Source of the DNA: Nocardioides sp. zg-DK7169
GTDB lineage: Bacteria; Actinomycetota; Actinomycetes; Propionibacteriales; Nocardioidaceae
Assembly (NCBI RefSeq): GCF_013155365.1
Contig: NZ_JABJRA010000005.1
Coordinates: forward strand, 310,001 to 374,000
DNA: 64,000 nt
Reading direction: 5' to 3'
Under the pieces are notes generated by a model, which saw nothing but the letters and a program-made list of their open reading frames with translations, ran no database searches and was not told where the DNA came from. Positions 54,649 to 62,283 of this stretch are shown here, piece after piece (within the stretch, counting starts at the first letter, position 1; each line of letters opens with the position of its first letter). A program made the position numbers and the translations under genes.

Positions 54649-55158
54649 CTACGGACGACCCCCGAGCAGCCCCCGCACGTACTCGGCCTGCCCCACGTGG
54701 CGCAGGTCGTCGTCGAGCACGCTCACCAGCCGGACCCCGAGGGTGACCGGCGGGTCCCAGCGGGTGTCGACGACGCGGTCCAGGTCGTCCTCGCCGACGG
54801 TGGCGAGGAATGCGAGGGTCTGCGCGTGGACGGCGGTGAGGTACTCCGCGAGCAGGTCGCCCTCGGCACGCACCACGTCGACCTGGGTGCGGGTGTGCCC
54901 GTAGCCGGTGTCGCTGACCACGAGCGGCAGGTCGAAGCGGCGTACGAAGTCCTGGTCGGTCCAGACCTGGGGACGCCCGGCGACCTCGGCGACGTGGTCG
55001 TCCTGGACCCGGGTGAGGTGCCAGACCAGCCAGCCGATCGGGTTGGCGTCGTGACCGGGGCGGCGCGACAGCTCGCCGAGCGAGAGGCCGTCGACGACCG
55101 CGGTGCCGCTCTCGAGGACGCGTCCGAACCCGTCGGACAACAGCTGTGCGGGTGTCAT
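54649..55158 (-). CDS. DinB-family (mycothiol-transferase-like) protein
   Basis: This 169-residue four-helix-bundle protein has LSLGELSRRPGHDANPIGWL, VWHLTRVQDDHVAEVAGRP and LDDDLRHVGQAEYVRG, giving the His-based metal triad of DinB proteins. Actinobacterial members are mycothiol-S-transferases or related. It is divergent from the F420-type oxidoreductase with 45 bp between the starts. Confidence 0.85.
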   Translation of the reverse strand: MTPAQLLSDGFGRVLESGTAVVDGLSLGELSRRPGHDANPIGWLVWHLTRVQDDHVAEVAGRPQVWTDQDFVRRFDLPLVVSDTGYGHTRTQVDVVRAEGDLLAEYLTAVHAQTLAFLATVGEDDLDRVVDTRWDPPVTLGVRLVSVLDDDLRHVGQAEYVRGLLGGRP

Positions 55159-55203
55159 GTCCCGACGGTACGGATGTGCGGCGAAACCGGGTACCCCCCG
55201 CGC

Positions 55204-56190
55204 ATGAGCAATCTCGGATACACCCTCATGACCGAGCAGAGCGGGCCCCGCGAGCTGGTGGGCTACGCGGTGGACGCCGAGCGCGTCGGCTTCGACTTCG
55301 CCGTCTCCAGCGACCACTACTCCCCCTGGCTCACCGAGCAGGGGCACGCGCCGTACGCCTGGACGGTGCTCGGCGCGGTCGCGCAGGCGACCGAGCGGAT
55401 GGGGCTGATGACCTACGTGACCTGCCCGACGATGCGCTACCACCCGGCGGTGGTGGCGCAGAAGTCCGCGACGCTGCAGCTGCTCGCCGAGGGCCGCTTC
55501 ACCCTCGGCCTGGGCAGCGGGGAGAACCTCAACGAGCACGTCGTCGGCGCCGGCTGGCCCACGATCGGCGTGCGCCAGCGGATGCTCGCGGAGGCCGTCG
55601 AGGTGATCCGCGCGCTGCACACCGGCGACCTGGTCGACTACCGCGGCGAGCACTTCGAGGTGAACTCCGCGCGGGTCTGGGACGTGCCGGAGCAGGGCGT
55701 CGACCTCGCCATCGCGGTCTCCGGTGAGCGCTCGATGACCGAGCTCGCGCCGCTGGCCGACCACCTGGTCGCGGTCGCCCCGGAGGCGGAGATCATCAAC
55801 ACCTGGAACGCCACCCCCGGCGCCCCGCAGATCCCCGACGGCGCCCGCGCGATCGGGCAGATCCCGATCTGCTGGGGCCCCAGCGAGGAGGAGGCCACCG
55901 CCCTCGCCCACGAGCAGTTCCGCTGGTTCGCCGGTGGCTGGCAGGTCAACGCCGACCTGCCCACGCCGTACGGCTTCTCCGGCGCCACCCAGTTCGTGCG
56001 CCCCGAGGACGTCGCGGGGCAGATCCCCTGCGGCCCCGACCTCGACGCGATCGTGGAGGCCGTCGGCGCCTACTGGGAGGCCGGCTTCACCGACGTCGCG
56101 CTGGTGCAGGTCGGCGACCGCTGGCAGCAGCAGTTCCTCGACCATGCCGCCGCCCCGCTGCTGGAGAAGCTGCGCGCCGCCGCTCCGTGA
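55204..56190 (+). CDS. F420-dependent LLM-class oxidoreductase (TIGR03557-like)
   Basis: This 328-residue TIM-barrel protein resembles F420-dependent glucose-6-phosphate dehydrogenase relatives: GYTLMTEQSGPRELVGYAVD, FDFAVSSDHYSPWLTEQGHA, TYVTCPTMRYHPAVVAQKSA, FTLGLGSGENLNEHVVGAGW, AVSGERSMTELAPLADHLV. The substrate is unknown. The region before the ATG (CCCCCCGC) shows no ribosome site. Confidence 0.88.
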   Translation: MSNLGYTLMTEQSGPRELVGYAVDAERVGFDFAVSSDHYSPWLTEQGHAPYAWTVLGAVAQATERMGLMTYVTCPTMRYHPAVVAQKSATLQLLAEGRFTLGLGSGENLNEHVVGAGWPTIGVRQRMLAEAVEVIRALHTGDLVDYRGEHFEVNSARVWDVPEQGVDLAIAVSGERSMTELAPLADHLVAVAPEAEIINTWNATPGAPQIPDGARAIGQIPICWGPSEEEATALAHEQFRWFAGGWQVNADLPTPYGFSGATQFVRPEDVAGQIPCGPDLDAIVEAVGAYWEAGFTDVALVQVGDRWQQQFLDHAAAPLLEKLRAAAP

Positions 56191-56227
56191 GGTGCGGCGG
56201 GGGCCGCGACGGGCGGCGCGCCCCGCG

Positions 56228-56815
56228 TCACCGCTCGCGGGCCGCCCACTCCTCCGCCAGCAGCGCATAGCTGAACCCGTCGAGCCAGCCCAGGTCGCGG
56301 TGCAGGGACTCGCGGACGGTGTGGGCCTCGCGGCGCATGCCGACGCGCTCCATCAGCCGCCACGAGGCGGTGTTGTCGGCGAAGCACTCGGCGACGACCC
56401 GGCGCAGCCCCAGCGCGTCGAAGCAGGTCCCCAGCAGGGCGCGCACCGCCTCGGTGGCGAAGCCGCGGCCGGCGTACGCCGGGTCGAGGACCCAGCCCAG
56501 CTCGGCCTGGCACGCCCGGGCGGCCTCCGCGACCTCGACCTGCGCCCAGGCGTCGCCCACCCACAGCATCAGGTCGCCGATCACCGGGCCGCCGTCGCTG
56601 CCGAGCTCGACGACCAGGGTCCGCGCCAGCCGGTCGGGCTCAGCGAACGACGCGGCGTACGACGCGGGATCGCCCGGCGCGGCGGTGATCCAGCGCGAGA
56701 CCTCCGGCAGCACCCGGATCCGGTACGTCGCCTCGACGTCGCCAGGAGTCGCCGGGCGCAGCACCAGCCGCTCGGTGCGCACCGGCCAGGCGACCGAGTC
56801 GAGCGGGCCGCTCAT
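56228..56815 (-). CDS. GNAT acetyltransferase (RimJ/RimL type)
   Basis: This 195-residue acetyltransferase starts RTERLVLRPATPGDVEATYR. The acetyl-CoA binding region is LDPAYAGRGFATEAVRALLG, followed by VVAECFADNTASWRLMERVG. RimJ/RimL-type enzymes acetylate N-termini of ribosomal or other proteins or small molecules. The ATG at 56815 overlaps the stop of the DUF429-RelA/SpoT fusion (ATGA), so the two are translationally coupled and probably work together. Confidence 0.88.
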   Translation of the reverse strand: MSGPLDSVAWPVRTERLVLRPATPGDVEATYRIRVLPEVSRWITAAPGDPASYAASFAEPDRLARTLVVELGSDGGPVIGDLMLWVGDAWAQVEVAEAARACQAELGWVLDPAYAGRGFATEAVRALLGTCFDALGLRRVVAECFADNTASWRLMERVGMRREAHTVRESLHRDLGWLDGFSYALLAEEWAARER

Positions 56816-58620
56816 CCCTCGCCCTCCGGGCGCAGCCGCTCCAGGCGCTGGGCGAGCAGGTCGGCGCGGTGCGCGTTGCCCTCCAGGCGGACGTAGCGCT
56901 CGCCGTACACCGCGAGCAGCGCGTCGTCGAGGCGGCGTACGGCGCCGGGCGGGTAGCGGTACTCCATGCGCCCGTTGAGGTCCCACGCCAGCGCCGGGCG
57001 GATCACCTCGCCCAGCTCGTCGAGGGAGGTGATGTCGAGCTCGCGCAGCAGCCCGGAGATCCAGGCGTAGTGGTCGCTGCGCGACCAGCCCGCGTCGTGG
57101 TACTGCCCGGCGAGGAACGCCGCGAGCTCGCGCGCGTCGATGCCGCTGCCACCCGGCTCGTCGGGCTCGTGGCCCACCCGGTCCGGGGTCGGGTCCTGCG
57201 AGGAGCCGCGCAGCCGGTCGCGGATCGTGGAGAACTCCTGGTCGGCGAGCTCCAGCAGCCCCGCGGCCAGGGTGAAGCGCCGGTCGAAGTCACGGGCGTG
57301 CTCCTCGGGGATCGTGCCCTTGTAGCGGATGTCGTGCTCGAACTCCGCCCAGGCGTGCTGCAGCACCGTGCGGATCTGGATCTGGGCGACCCGCACGTGC
57401 AGCGGCGCCAGGTCCTGCTCCTCGAGCCGGGCCGGGTCCAGCTCGACGAGCAGGTGCCGGCTGGCGTAGCCGAAGCGTCCCTCGGCGGCGGTCTCGCTGC
57501 CCATGTCGCGGTCGTCGAGCACCGTCACCTGGCTGGCCAACAGGTCGGCCACCGCGGCGACGTCGCTGTGCACGTAGGTCACCACGCGCACCCCGACCTG
57601 GTCGGTGATGTCGCGCAGCGGGTCGGGGTAGAGCAGCTCGCCGTCGCGGGTGCGCGTCGCCTTCTCCGCGAAGCTCGCCACCGACTTCGTGCGCCCGGTG
57701 ACGGTCAGGTAGTTGATGCCGGCCTCGTCGAGCACCCGGGTCACCAGGTCGACGGCCAGCGCACCTCCGCGGGACAGCTCGGGGTGGCGCAACGCGTACT
57801 CGCGCACCGCCTCGGCCACCGCGTCCTCGCCGCCGGCGGCGGGCGAGGGGCCCTGCGGGGTCAGGTCGGCGGGCAGCGTCGGGGTGACGATGTAGCCGTC
57901 CTCCCACGACGAGCCGCCGTCGTCGCCGTACGTCGTGAGCCGCTCGGGTGCCCGGTGGGAGAGCAGCGCGACGTAGGCGCAGACCACCGCGTCGACCTGG
58001 TCCTCGACCACCCGCAGCTCGCTCTTGCGGGTCGCCGACTCCGCCGCCCGCCGCAGCGCGGCCCACGCGGGGCCGGCGAGCAGCAGCGGCGTCTCGCTCG
58101 CCGCGAGCCCCTCGAGCAGGCCCATCAGCACCAGCAGCTCGGCGCGCATCGAGGCCTGGTCGCGACCCTTCTTGTCCTTGTACTTCAAGGTGCGACCGAG
58201 CCGGAACAGCGCCACCGTGGCCGGGTGCGGGTAGACCTCGATCGCGCGCCGGCTGCGCCCCGAGCGCGGGTTGACGTCGAGGCCCAGGCGGGCGGCCAGG
58301 CGCTGGGCGCGGCTGCCGTCGCGGAAGTCGGGCTTCGCGGTGTTCGAGGGGTGCGCGCCCGCCTCGAACCGGGCGAAGTCGCGGTTCAGCGCCGCCTCCG
58401 CGGGCCGGTTGCCGGAGGCGTTGCGCACCAGGATCGGGGCGTCGAAGGCCACCACGCAGGGCCCGGCGACGTACGGGTCCAGCTCGGCGACGACCTCGTC
58501 GTCGCTGGTGACCGCAGCGACGTGCACGAGGCGACCGCCCGCATCGAGCACGGCGATCCCCGTGGGCCGCTGGAGGCCCCAGGCCAGATCCACGCCGACG
58601 AGGTGGAGATCGGGTTGCAT
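56812..58620 (-). CDS. DUF429 (RNase-H-fold) / RelA-SpoT synthetase-domain fusion
   Basis: This 602-residue protein has two recognisable parts. Residues 1-230 are a DUF429 domain, classed as a predicted RNase-H-fold nuclease: GVDLAWG with Asp11, VVAFDAPILV, AIEVYPHPAT (126-135), DQVDAVVCAYVALL (207-220). Residues 265-470 are a RelA/SpoT synthetase domain: TGRTKSVASFAEK (308-320), DITDQVGVRVVTYV (337-350), GYASRHLLVEL (384-394), QIQIRTVLQHAWAEFEHD (413-430). The position normally Glu in ExQIRT is Gln413. Residues 490-602 are an extra helical domain. There is no hydrolase, TGS or ACT domain. It is coupled to a GNAT gene. ATG 58620 chosen because the DUF429 fold starts directly. Confidence 0.85.
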   Translation of the reverse strand: MQPDLHLVGVDLAWGLQRPTGIAVLDAGGRLVHVAAVTSDDEVVAELDPYVAGPCVVAFDAPILVRNASGNRPAEAALNRDFARFEAGAHPSNTAKPDFRDGSRAQRLAARLGLDVNPRSGRSRRAIEVYPHPATVALFRLGRTLKYKDKKGRDQASMRAELLVLMGLLEGLAASETPLLLAGPAWAALRRAAESATRKSELRVVEDQVDAVVCAYVALLSHRAPERLTTYGDDGGSSWEDGYIVTPTLPADLTPQGPSPAAGGEDAVAEAVREYALRHPELSRGGALAVDLVTRVLDEAGINYLTVTGRTKSVASFAEKATRTRDGELLYPDPLRDITDQVGVRVVTYVHSDVAAVADLLASQVTVLDDRDMGSETAAEGRFGYASRHLLVELDPARLEEQDLAPLHVRVAQIQIRTVLQHAWAEFEHDIRYKGTIPEEHARDFDRRFTLAAGLLELADQEFSTIRDRLRGSSQDPTPDRVGHEPDEPGGSGIDARELAAFLAGQYHDAGWSRSDHYAWISGLLRELDITSLDELGEVIRPALAWDLNGRMEYRYPPGAVRRLDDALLAVYGERYVRLEGNAHRADLLAQRLERLRPEGEG

Positions 58621-58790
58621 GGGATCAGCCTGCCGCATGGCGCCCGGCGCGCGCCCGGACGGGGGCAGGCGGCCCCGACGCCGTAGGCTCTGCGGGCTAA
58701 CGGCTCGCGGTACGGGTACCGCTTCATCAGCGATCCCTGAGGATCCGCGTCCGCGACCACCAGCGTCGAGCACCCCTGGAGCCCCCCACG
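58621..58790 (+). promoter_or_regulatory. Divergent promoter region of the desaturase and fusion genes
   Basis: This 170-bp gap holds a TAGGCT box at about 58683 reading toward the desaturase, a GGTACGGGTACC inverted repeat near 58708, and GGAG about 9 bp before the desaturase ATG. No further gene is seen. Confidence 0.4.
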
Positions 58791-59975
58791 ATGACCACCA
58801 CCACGCACCTGCAGTCGTCCCGCATCGGACCCGCCGCCCACCTGACCGCGGAGGACGTCGAGGCACTCGGGCGCGAGATCACGCAGATCCGCCAGGAGGT
58901 GCTGGACTCCCGCGGCGCCCGCGACGCGGCGTACATCCGGCGGGTGATCGCGGCGCAGCGGGCCCTGGAGCTCTCCGGGCGCGCGGTGCTGGTGCTCGCC
59001 AGCAACCGGCGCGGCGGCTGGGCGCTGGGCACGCTGATGCTCGGCGTCGCCAAGAGCCTGGAGAACATGGAGATCGGCCACAACGTCCTGCACGGGCAGT
59101 GGGACTGGATGCGCGACCCGAAGATCCACTCCACGACCTGGGACTGGGACCACGCGTCGCCGCCCGCGCAGTGGAAGCGCGCCCACAACGAGACCCACCA
59201 CACCTACACGAACATCCTCGGCAAGGACAACGACCTCGGCTACGGGATCATGCGGGTCGACGAGGCCCAGCCCTGGAAGCCGCGCTACCTCGTGCAGCCG
59301 GTGTGGAACGCGATCAACGCGCTGATCTTCGAGTACGGCATCGCGATGTACGACCTCGACTTCGGCGACTCTCTGCGCAACAAGACCGGGTTCACCGAGG
59401 AGAAGAAGGCGGAGATCCGCACCACCCTGCGCAAGATCGGCAAGCAGGTCACCAAGGACTACGTCGTGCTGCCGGCGCTCTCGGGACGCCACTGGCGCGC
59501 CACGCTGACCGCGACCGTGACGGCCAACCTGCTGCGCAACGTCTGGTCGCACTCGGTGATCATGTGCGGGCACTTCCCCGAGGGCGTCGAGGCCTTCGAG
59601 ATGGAGCGGCTCGACCCCGACGAGACCCGCGGCGAGTGGTACCTGCGCCAGATGCTCGGCTCGGCGAACATCTCCGGCCCGCCGCTGGTGCACCTGATGA
59701 CCGGCAACCTGTCGCACCAGATCGAGCACCATGTCTTCCCCGACCTGCCGAGCAACCGCTACGCCGAGATCGCCCCGCGGATGCGCGAGCTCTTCGAGCG
59801 CTACGGCCTGAGCTACAACGTGCGCCCGCTGCCCCAGCAGGTCGCCAGCGCGTGGCACAAGGTCGTGCGGCTCTCCCTGCCCAACGGCTGGCTGGAGCGC
59901 ACCAACCGGCACAACTGGCGCAGCCAGCTGCGTCGGCTGCGCCGCAGCGACCCGCCGCTCCCCTCCCCGATCTGA
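58791..59975 (+). CDS. Membrane fatty-acid desaturase
   Basis: This 394-residue di-iron desaturase has the three histidine boxes: HNVLHGQWDW (HxxxH), HNETHHTYTN (HxxHH) and HQIEHHVFPDLPSNRY (QxxHH form, acyl-lipid/acyl-CoA desaturases). Helices are short near 70-90 and 240-260. It introduces a cis double bond, most likely delta-9 or similar, into membrane acyl chains, using ferredoxin or a similar reductant supplied elsewhere. Its neighbour order with mycobacterial DesA3-type systems is not conserved here. Confidence 0.9.
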   Translation: MTTTTHLQSSRIGPAAHLTAEDVEALGREITQIRQEVLDSRGARDAAYIRRVIAAQRALELSGRAVLVLASNRRGGWALGTLMLGVAKSLENMEIGHNVLHGQWDWMRDPKIHSTTWDWDHASPPAQWKRAHNETHHTYTNILGKDNDLGYGIMRVDEAQPWKPRYLVQPVWNAINALIFEYGIAMYDLDFGDSLRNKTGFTEEKKAEIRTTLRKIGKQVTKDYVVLPALSGRHWRATLTATVTANLLRNVWSHSVIMCGHFPEGVEAFEMERLDPDETRGEWYLRQMLGSANISGPPLVHLMTGNLSHQIEHHVFPDLPSNRYAEIAPRMRELFERYGLSYNVRPLPQQVASAWHKVVRLSLPNGWLERTNRHNWRSQLRRLRRSDPPLPSPI

Positions 59976-60044
59976 GGCGTGACACAGATCACCTCCATGG
60001 GTCAAGGTGGGCACTCGTCCCCCCACCTCCCAAGGAGATGAGCT

Positions 60045-61649
60045 GTGAGCGCATCACGAGGTCGCGCGGCGATCGCCGCATCGGCCGTTCTCGGTGTCGG
60101 ACTCGCCCTGCTCGGTCCGGCCGCCCCCGGCCAGAGCAGCACCCCCGCGCAGAGCACCCAGGCCGTGCAGGAGCGGGTCCACGCCAAGCCGGGCAAGGCC
60201 AAGCCCGGCAAGCCCGGCAAGCCCGGCAAGCCGAAGCCCAAGCTGACCGACAGCGAGAAGCTGCGCAAGGCGGTGAAGACCCCGCGCATCGTGGCCCACC
60301 TGCGCCAGTTCCAGGCGGCCGCCGACCGGTACGGCGACCGCGCGGCCGGTCACGAGGGCTACAACGCCGCCTCGCGCTACGTGGAGTCCCGGCTGCGGGC
60401 GGCCGGCTACTCCCCGCGCCGGCAGTACTTCGACTTCGTCTACACCCGGGTCAACGCCAACACGCTCACCGCCGGCGGCGAGGAGATCGCCAACGAGGTG
60501 CTCACCGGCTCGCCGAGCACCCCCGCGGGCGGGGTCACCGCCGACCTGGTCGCGCCGGCTGCCCCGCAGGGCTGTGACGCCGCCGCCTGGCAGGGCGTGG
60601 ACGTCGCCGGCCAGATCGCCCTGGTCAACCGCGGCACCTGCAGCTTCCAGATCAAGTCCGAGGTCGCCAAGGCCGCCGGCGCCGCGGCCGTGGTGATCTG
60701 GAACAACGCCCCCGGCCCGCTCAGCAACGCCACGCTCGGGGAGTCCACCGATGCGCTCGCGCCGACGACGGGCATCAGCCAGGAGGACGGGCAGGCGCTG
60801 CTCGCCGACCTGGCCGAGGGACCCGTCGAGGCGACCGTCGACCTGGACGTCACCGTGGAGGAGCGCCGCACCTGGAACGTCATCGCCGAGACCCGCCGCG
60901 GTCGCGCCGACGACGTGGTCATGGTGGGCTCCCACCTCGACGGCGTGCAGGACGCCGCCGCGATCAACGACAACGCCTCCGGCAGCGCGACCCTGCTCGA
61001 GACCGCGATCCAGCTGAAGAAGATGGAGGGCCGGCTGCGCAACAAGGTCCGCTTCGCCTGGTGGGGCGCCGAGGAGCTCGGCCTGCTCGGCTCGACGCAC
61101 TACGTCGACCAGCTGGTGGCGAACGATCCCGAGGCCCTCGACGACATCGCCGTCTACCTCAACTACGACATGGTGGCCTCGCCCAACTACGTCATCGGCG
61201 TCTACGACGCCGACGAGTCCACCGAGGAGGCCAGCGCCCCGGTGCCGGCCGGCTCGATCGAGACCGAGCGGCTCTACCGCTCCTACTTCCGCTCGGTGAG
61301 GCAGCCGGTGGTCGACACGGCGTTCTCGGGCCGCTCGGACTACCAGGCGTTCATCGAGAACGGCGTCGCCGCGGGCGGGTTGTTCAGCGGCGGCGACGGC
61401 GTGAAGTCCGAGGAGGAGGTGGCGCTCTTCGGCGGGACGGCCGGGATCACCTACGACCCGAACTACCACACGCCGGCCGACGACCTCACCAACATCTCGC
61501 GGCGCTCGCTGACGATCATGTCCGACGCGATCGCGCACATGACGATCCGGCTGGGCCGCAGCACCCTGGCGATCGACACCCCGGACGACGCGCGGCCCAC
61601 GGGTCGCCGCAGCGCTCCGTCGGTCCCCGAGGGGGTCGTGGTGCGCTGA
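60045..61649 (+). CDS. Secreted M28 aminopeptidase with PA domain
   Basis: This 534-residue peptidase has a signal peptide (about 1-32), then a low-complexity Lys/Pro/Gly linker (KPGKAKPGKPGKPGKPKP), a PA insert at about 155-265 (VALVNRGTCSFQIK-like, seen as IALVNRGTCSFQIKSEVAKA), and the M28 zinc domain: GSHLDGVQDAAAINDNASGS (His, Asp), WWGAEELGLLGS (Glu), YLNYDMVASPN (Asp), DPNYHTPADD (His). It removes N-terminal residues from peptides outside the cell. GTG at 60045 has AAGGAGAT 5 bp upstream. Confidence 0.92.
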   Translation: MSASRGRAAIAASAVLGVGLALLGPAAPGQSSTPAQSTQAVQERVHAKPGKAKPGKPGKPGKPKPKLTDSEKLRKAVKTPRIVAHLRQFQAAADRYGDRAAGHEGYNAASRYVESRLRAAGYSPRRQYFDFVYTRVNANTLTAGGEEIANEVLTGSPSTPAGGVTADLVAPAAPQGCDAAAWQGVDVAGQIALVNRGTCSFQIKSEVAKAAGAAAVVIWNNAPGPLSNATLGESTDALAPTTGISQEDGQALLADLAEGPVEATVDLDVTVEERRTWNVIAETRRGRADDVVMVGSHLDGVQDAAAINDNASGSATLLETAIQLKKMEGRLRNKVRFAWWGAEELGLLGSTHYVDQLVANDPEALDDIAVYLNYDMVASPNYVIGVYDADESTEEASAPVPAGSIETERLYRSYFRSVRQPVVDTAFSGRSDYQAFIENGVAAGGLFSGGDGVKSEEEVALFGGTAGITYDPNYHTPADDLTNISRRSLTIMSDAIAHMTIRLGRSTLAIDTPDDARPTGRRSAPSVPEGVVVR

Positions 61650-61675
61650 CCCGGCGCCACCCCTCGCAGACCACA

Positions 61676-61707
61676 GGTGCCGCGTCGCCTCCGGGCGGCG
61701 CGGCACC
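61676..61707. terminator. Bidirectional terminator between M28 peptidase and MarR genes
   Basis: GGTGCCGCG (61676-61684) pairs with CGCGGCACC (61699-61707), with further CGCC/GGCG pairing inside. The hairpin lies between the convergent stops at 61649 and 61715. Confidence 0.82.
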
Positions 61708-61714
61708 GTCGCGC

Positions 61715-62188
61715 TCAGGACCCGCCCGTCTCCTCCGCGACGTGCGCGGCCAAGGCGCGGCGCGCGACCGCCAGGCCGGCGTCGAGGGTGGCCAGGTCCT
61801 CGTCGTCGAGGTGCTCCAGGAGCCCCAGCCGCGAGCGCAGCTGGAACGACGCGAGCTCCTCGAGCGCCTGCCGCCCCGCCGGGGTCGCCACCAGGTGCCG
61901 GGCACGGCGGTCCTGCGGCGCCTCCTCGCGCACCAGCAGCCCGTGCTCGCCGAGGCGGCGGATCAGGCCGGACACCGTCGCCGCGGTGACCCCGAGGGCG
62001 CCGGCGACCTCGTGGGCGGTGATCGGCGCCCGGTGCACCGCGAGCAGCAGCACCTTGAGCTGCTGCAGCGACAGCTCGCTGGCCACCAGGGCCTCCAGGC
62101 GCAGCTGCGTCGCCAGGTCGTCGAGGGCCGCGAGATGGCCTGAGACCGAGGCCACCAGCTCCTCGCGCTGGCAATCCGGTGGCGTCAC
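61715..62188 (-). CDS. MarR-family transcriptional regulator
   Basis: This 157-residue winged-helix regulator has LSLQQLKVLLLAVHRAPITA, HEVAGALGVTAATVSGLIRR and the wing VREEAPQDRRARHLVATPAG. GTG at 62188 is preceded by GGGAG 7 bp upstream. It is divergent from an RND exporter with a 95-bp gap that contains a TTAG/CTAA inverted repeat, the classic arrangement for a repressor of its neighbouring pump. Confidence 0.92.
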   Translation of the reverse strand: MTPPDCQREELVASVSGHLAALDDLATQLRLEALVASELSLQQLKVLLLAVHRAPITAHEVAGALGVTAATVSGLIRRLGEHGLLVREEAPQDRRARHLVATPAGRQALEELASFQLRSRLGLLEHLDDEDLATLDAGLAVARRALAAHVAEETGGS

Positions 62189-62219
62189 CGCGTGCTCCCT
62201 ATGATGATGCGGGCGTTCC

Positions 62220-62234
62220 TTAGCGTCGCCCTAA
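62220..62234. promoter_or_regulatory. Probable MarR operator
   Basis: TTAG and CTAA flank 7 bases in the gap between marR and the RND pump. It lies 32 bp upstream of the MarR start and 50 bp upstream of the pump start, so binding would block both promoters. Confidence 0.6.
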
Positions 62235-62283
62235 CCAAATGCGGTACCCCGATCTCGCCTGAACAGAACACAGGAGCGCCCCG

